In this document: piece by piece, positions 53,650 through 55,118 of the stretch
How the letters are laid out: every line of letters starts with the position of its first letter
Numbering within the stretch: position 1 is the first letter of the stretch
Origin: an uncultured Saprospiraceae bacterium
GTDB taxonomy: Bacteria; Bacteroidota; Bacteroidia; Chitinophagales; Saprospiraceae
Assembly (NCBI GenBank): GCA_937918905.1
Contig: CAKZSH010000068.1
Span: 1 to 55,118 of the forward strand
Direction of reading: 5' to 3'
DNA length: 55,118 nt
The notes under the pieces: generated by a model
What the model was told of the DNA's origin: nothing
The model's database searches: none
The model's input: only the letters and a program-made list of their open reading frames with translations
Made by a program: the position numbers and the translations under genes

Positions 53650-54882
53650 TTAAAACCGACTAAATTTTTCAGATAAAAAATTAACAAAAGGAACCTTGGC
53701 AATATGCCCTGAAGCAACAATAAGATCAATATATAATTGATAAATATTTTGTTCCACTTCAAATAGTTCATATTGCGTTTTTAGGTCGCTTTCTTTTAAT
53801 TGTAGCAAAGCCAAAGGTGAGGTACCTTCAATATTTTTATACTTTTGATAAATCGTATTAGCTTGACTATTTTGTATTTGACTATTGAGTAATTGATACA
53901 ATCTATATTTAGTTTCCATTTTAGAAAGAATAAATTTCATCTCTTCTTGAAGCTCTTCTTTGATGTGTGCTTTATTATTTTCATCAATTAATTTTTCAAT
54001 CTTAATTTCACTCGTCTTAATTCGAATAGATTTTTTAAGCGGAATCCTTAAACCGATTCCTATCGTAAAATCAGATCTAAATTCAGTTGGATTACTCGAA
54101 CCATATTTTACTTGGTAGAAGTCAACCCATTTTCTATTTTGAGCTTCTATGATATCTAATTCTCGATCCGAACGTTCAATGTTTAAAGCCCACCTCATTA
54201 GTTTCACATGAGAGTGAGCGTTTAACTTTAGCTTTCTAGCTTTTTCCATAACCTTATCAATAGGAATAAAATCACCTTTAATTTCAAACCCTTTTTTAGA
54301 TTTGGTCCAATCAGAAATCACTTGTTGATTGTAAGTAAGTGCTTCTTCCAATTCTAATATTTCTCTTTCATTTTCTTTCCTACTGTTATCCGCTTTAATT
54401 AAATCATTGATTTTGAAACCCGATAAGTTGACACTTTTTTGCAAAACCTTTAATTGATCCTTATGCACTTTTCCACTTGCTTTTTTTAGGCTTAAATGGG
54501 TTTGGAGAAAATAGGTTTCGACAATTAATCTATATCGCTCTTCCAAAAAATCAGTCAATAAAATCTGTTCATCCGTAGAGTAAATTTTTTTCATTGTTTT
54601 TTGAAATGAGCTTTCCGCCTTTCTTTCTGCCCTAGAATTATTCGAAGCTCTTGCTGTAAATTCTTGTTCTCTTAAAACGAAATCGTTGGTTTCGGTTCTA
54701 AATTCAATTCCATCGAGCCAAGGCATTTCATAGGATTTTTTACCAATAAAATCCATCTGCTGTTGATGTCTCAACATAGATTTTTCCCGCTTTGCCGAAC
54801 CCAAAATTTCTTTAATTGATATTTGAGCAGTAATAGGAAAAGTCAAAATTGCCAACAAAATAAAACAGAATAAATTTTTCAT
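53650..54882 (-). CDS. TolC-like outer membrane protein
   Basis: A 410-residue protein with a signal peptide (MKNLFCFILLAILTFPITA). Two long charged helical regions (about 70-200 and 280-395) are each joined to a short amphipathic strand segment (WLDGIEFRTETNDFVLRE near 55-72 and RSDFTIGIGLRIPLKK near 270-285). This is the pattern of outer-membrane efflux (TolC) proteins, in which two beta hairpins alternate with periplasmic helices. It is slightly short for the family, and the identity is inferred from this layout only. No RND or ABC pump genes adjoin within the window, though the region beyond 55118 is unseen. The partner is unknown. Confidence 0.62.
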   Translation of the reverse strand: MKNLFCFILLAILTFPITAQISIKEILGSAKREKSMLRHQQQMDFIGKKSYEMPWLDGIEFRTETNDFVLREQEFTARASNNSRAERKAESSFQKTMKKIYSTDEQILLTDFLEERYRLIVETYFLQTHLSLKKASGKVHKDQLKVLQKSVNLSGFKINDLIKADNSRKENEREILELEEALTYNQQVISDWTKSKKGFEIKGDFIPIDKVMEKARKLKLNAHSHVKLMRWALNIERSDRELDIIEAQNRKWVDFYQVKYGSSNPTEFRSDFTIGIGLRIPLKKSIRIKTSEIKIEKLIDENNKAHIKEELQEEMKFILSKMETKYRLYQLLNSQIQNSQANTIYQKYKNIEGTSPLALLQLKESDLKTQYELFEVEQNIYQLYIDLIVASGHIAKVPFVNFLSEKFSRF

Positions 54883-54954
54883 TTTTGAAAACTGTTCTTA
54901 ATTTTTCGAGAAAGCGGGGGAGTAGATTTAAGGAAAAAGAAATAAGCGATTTAG

Positions 54955-55118
54955 GGAGTAGGAAATAAATAACCTCCCCATCTGAAGGCTTCTTTTTCAA
55001 TATGATTTCGCTTCGCTATGAAAAAATGAAGCCGTACCGAAGGGTATGCCTTAATTTTTTCATTTCCTCATATTAAAAAATAATCTCTTCATACGGATAG
55101 GTTATTTAATTCCTACTC
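54955..55118. repeat. Inverted repeat with GGGAGTAGG ends, cut by window end
   Basis: The left end, GGGAGTAGG followed by AAATAAATAACCT (from 54955), faces the right end GGTTATTTAATTCCTACTC (to 55118). The inside holds a second hairpin, ATGAAAAAATGAAGCCGTAC with its complement to about 55062. It appears to be a longer relative of the 28-base palindrome at 40003-40030. The element probably extends two or three bases past the window. Confidence 0.75.

Noticed and set aside
1..55118. CRISPR array
   Set aside because: The repeats are inverted, variable in spacing and few; no series of direct repeats with equal spacers and no cas gene is present.

Overview
The window reads as chromosomal DNA of an AT-rich member of the Bacteroidota, probably a marine or environmental lineage near the Saprospiria or Flavobacteriia. 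The support is direct. Three or more upstream regions carry the phylum's TAnnTTTG -7 promoter element, one with a TTTG -33 box at 20 bp. Two proteins end in type IX secretion (T9SS) sorting domains. There is a TonB-dependent receptor with a carboxypeptidase-regulatory-like N-domain, two-component-regulator propeller and TPR-type histidine kinases, LytTR signalling and AsmA-like giants. No rRNA, tRNA, CRISPR array, phage or plasmid gene was seen.

Layout. 0-3.5 kb: a ZIP metal transporter, a membrane-anchored coiled-coil protein, and a CtlX-type amidinohydrolase. 4-10 kb: a TonB-dependent receptor and a secreted cupredoxin/repeat protein. 10-16.4 kb: a small HDTYYVI membrane protein, an HExxH lipoprotein, a DUF697-SHOCT / DUF4403-like pair, and penicillin-binding protein 1C. 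16.4-20.8 kb: three diverged hairpin repeats, a TPR-LytS histidine kinase, a 46-residue double-glycine-like peptide gene with its own terminator, and a LytTR response regulator. 21-28 kb: a Kv-type channel, two lipoproteins, an RluA pseudouridine synthase, alanine dehydrogenase, an RNase Z-like hydrolase and an NTF2-like protein. 28.1-29.6 kb: a gene-poor stretch packed with inverted repeats. 29.6-35.8 kb: a hybrid histidine kinase/AraC regulator, a REP-associated transposase (RAYT) and a cysteine-rich lipoprotein, interleaved with three copies of one REP doublet. 35.8-55 kb, all leftward: an AsmA-like protein, a propeller histidine kinase, a PL6 polysaccharide lyase, an NCS1 permease, a 1506-residue protein of unknown function and a TolC-like protein.

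How parts may work together. The PL6 lyase, with BACON and discoidin modules and a T9SS tail, would cut an acidic polysaccharide outside the cell. The propeller kinase and NCS1 permease beside it are plausible partners, but no SusC/SusD pair is present. The LytS kinase and LytTR regulator form one signalling pair split by the small peptide gene, an arrangement that recalls peptide-pheromone circuits without proving one.

The most striking property is the density of palindromic repeats. Nearly every large intergenic gap holds a long inverted repeat, often at a stop codon. Several share TTCGAATAAC, one contains a second palindrome inserted with an apparent TTA duplication, and the REP doublets surround their likely RAYT. 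The best leads are the REP/RAYT cluster, the TTA-flanked mini-palindrome, the hairpin repeats with covarying stems, and the peptide gene inside the LytS/LytTR locus.
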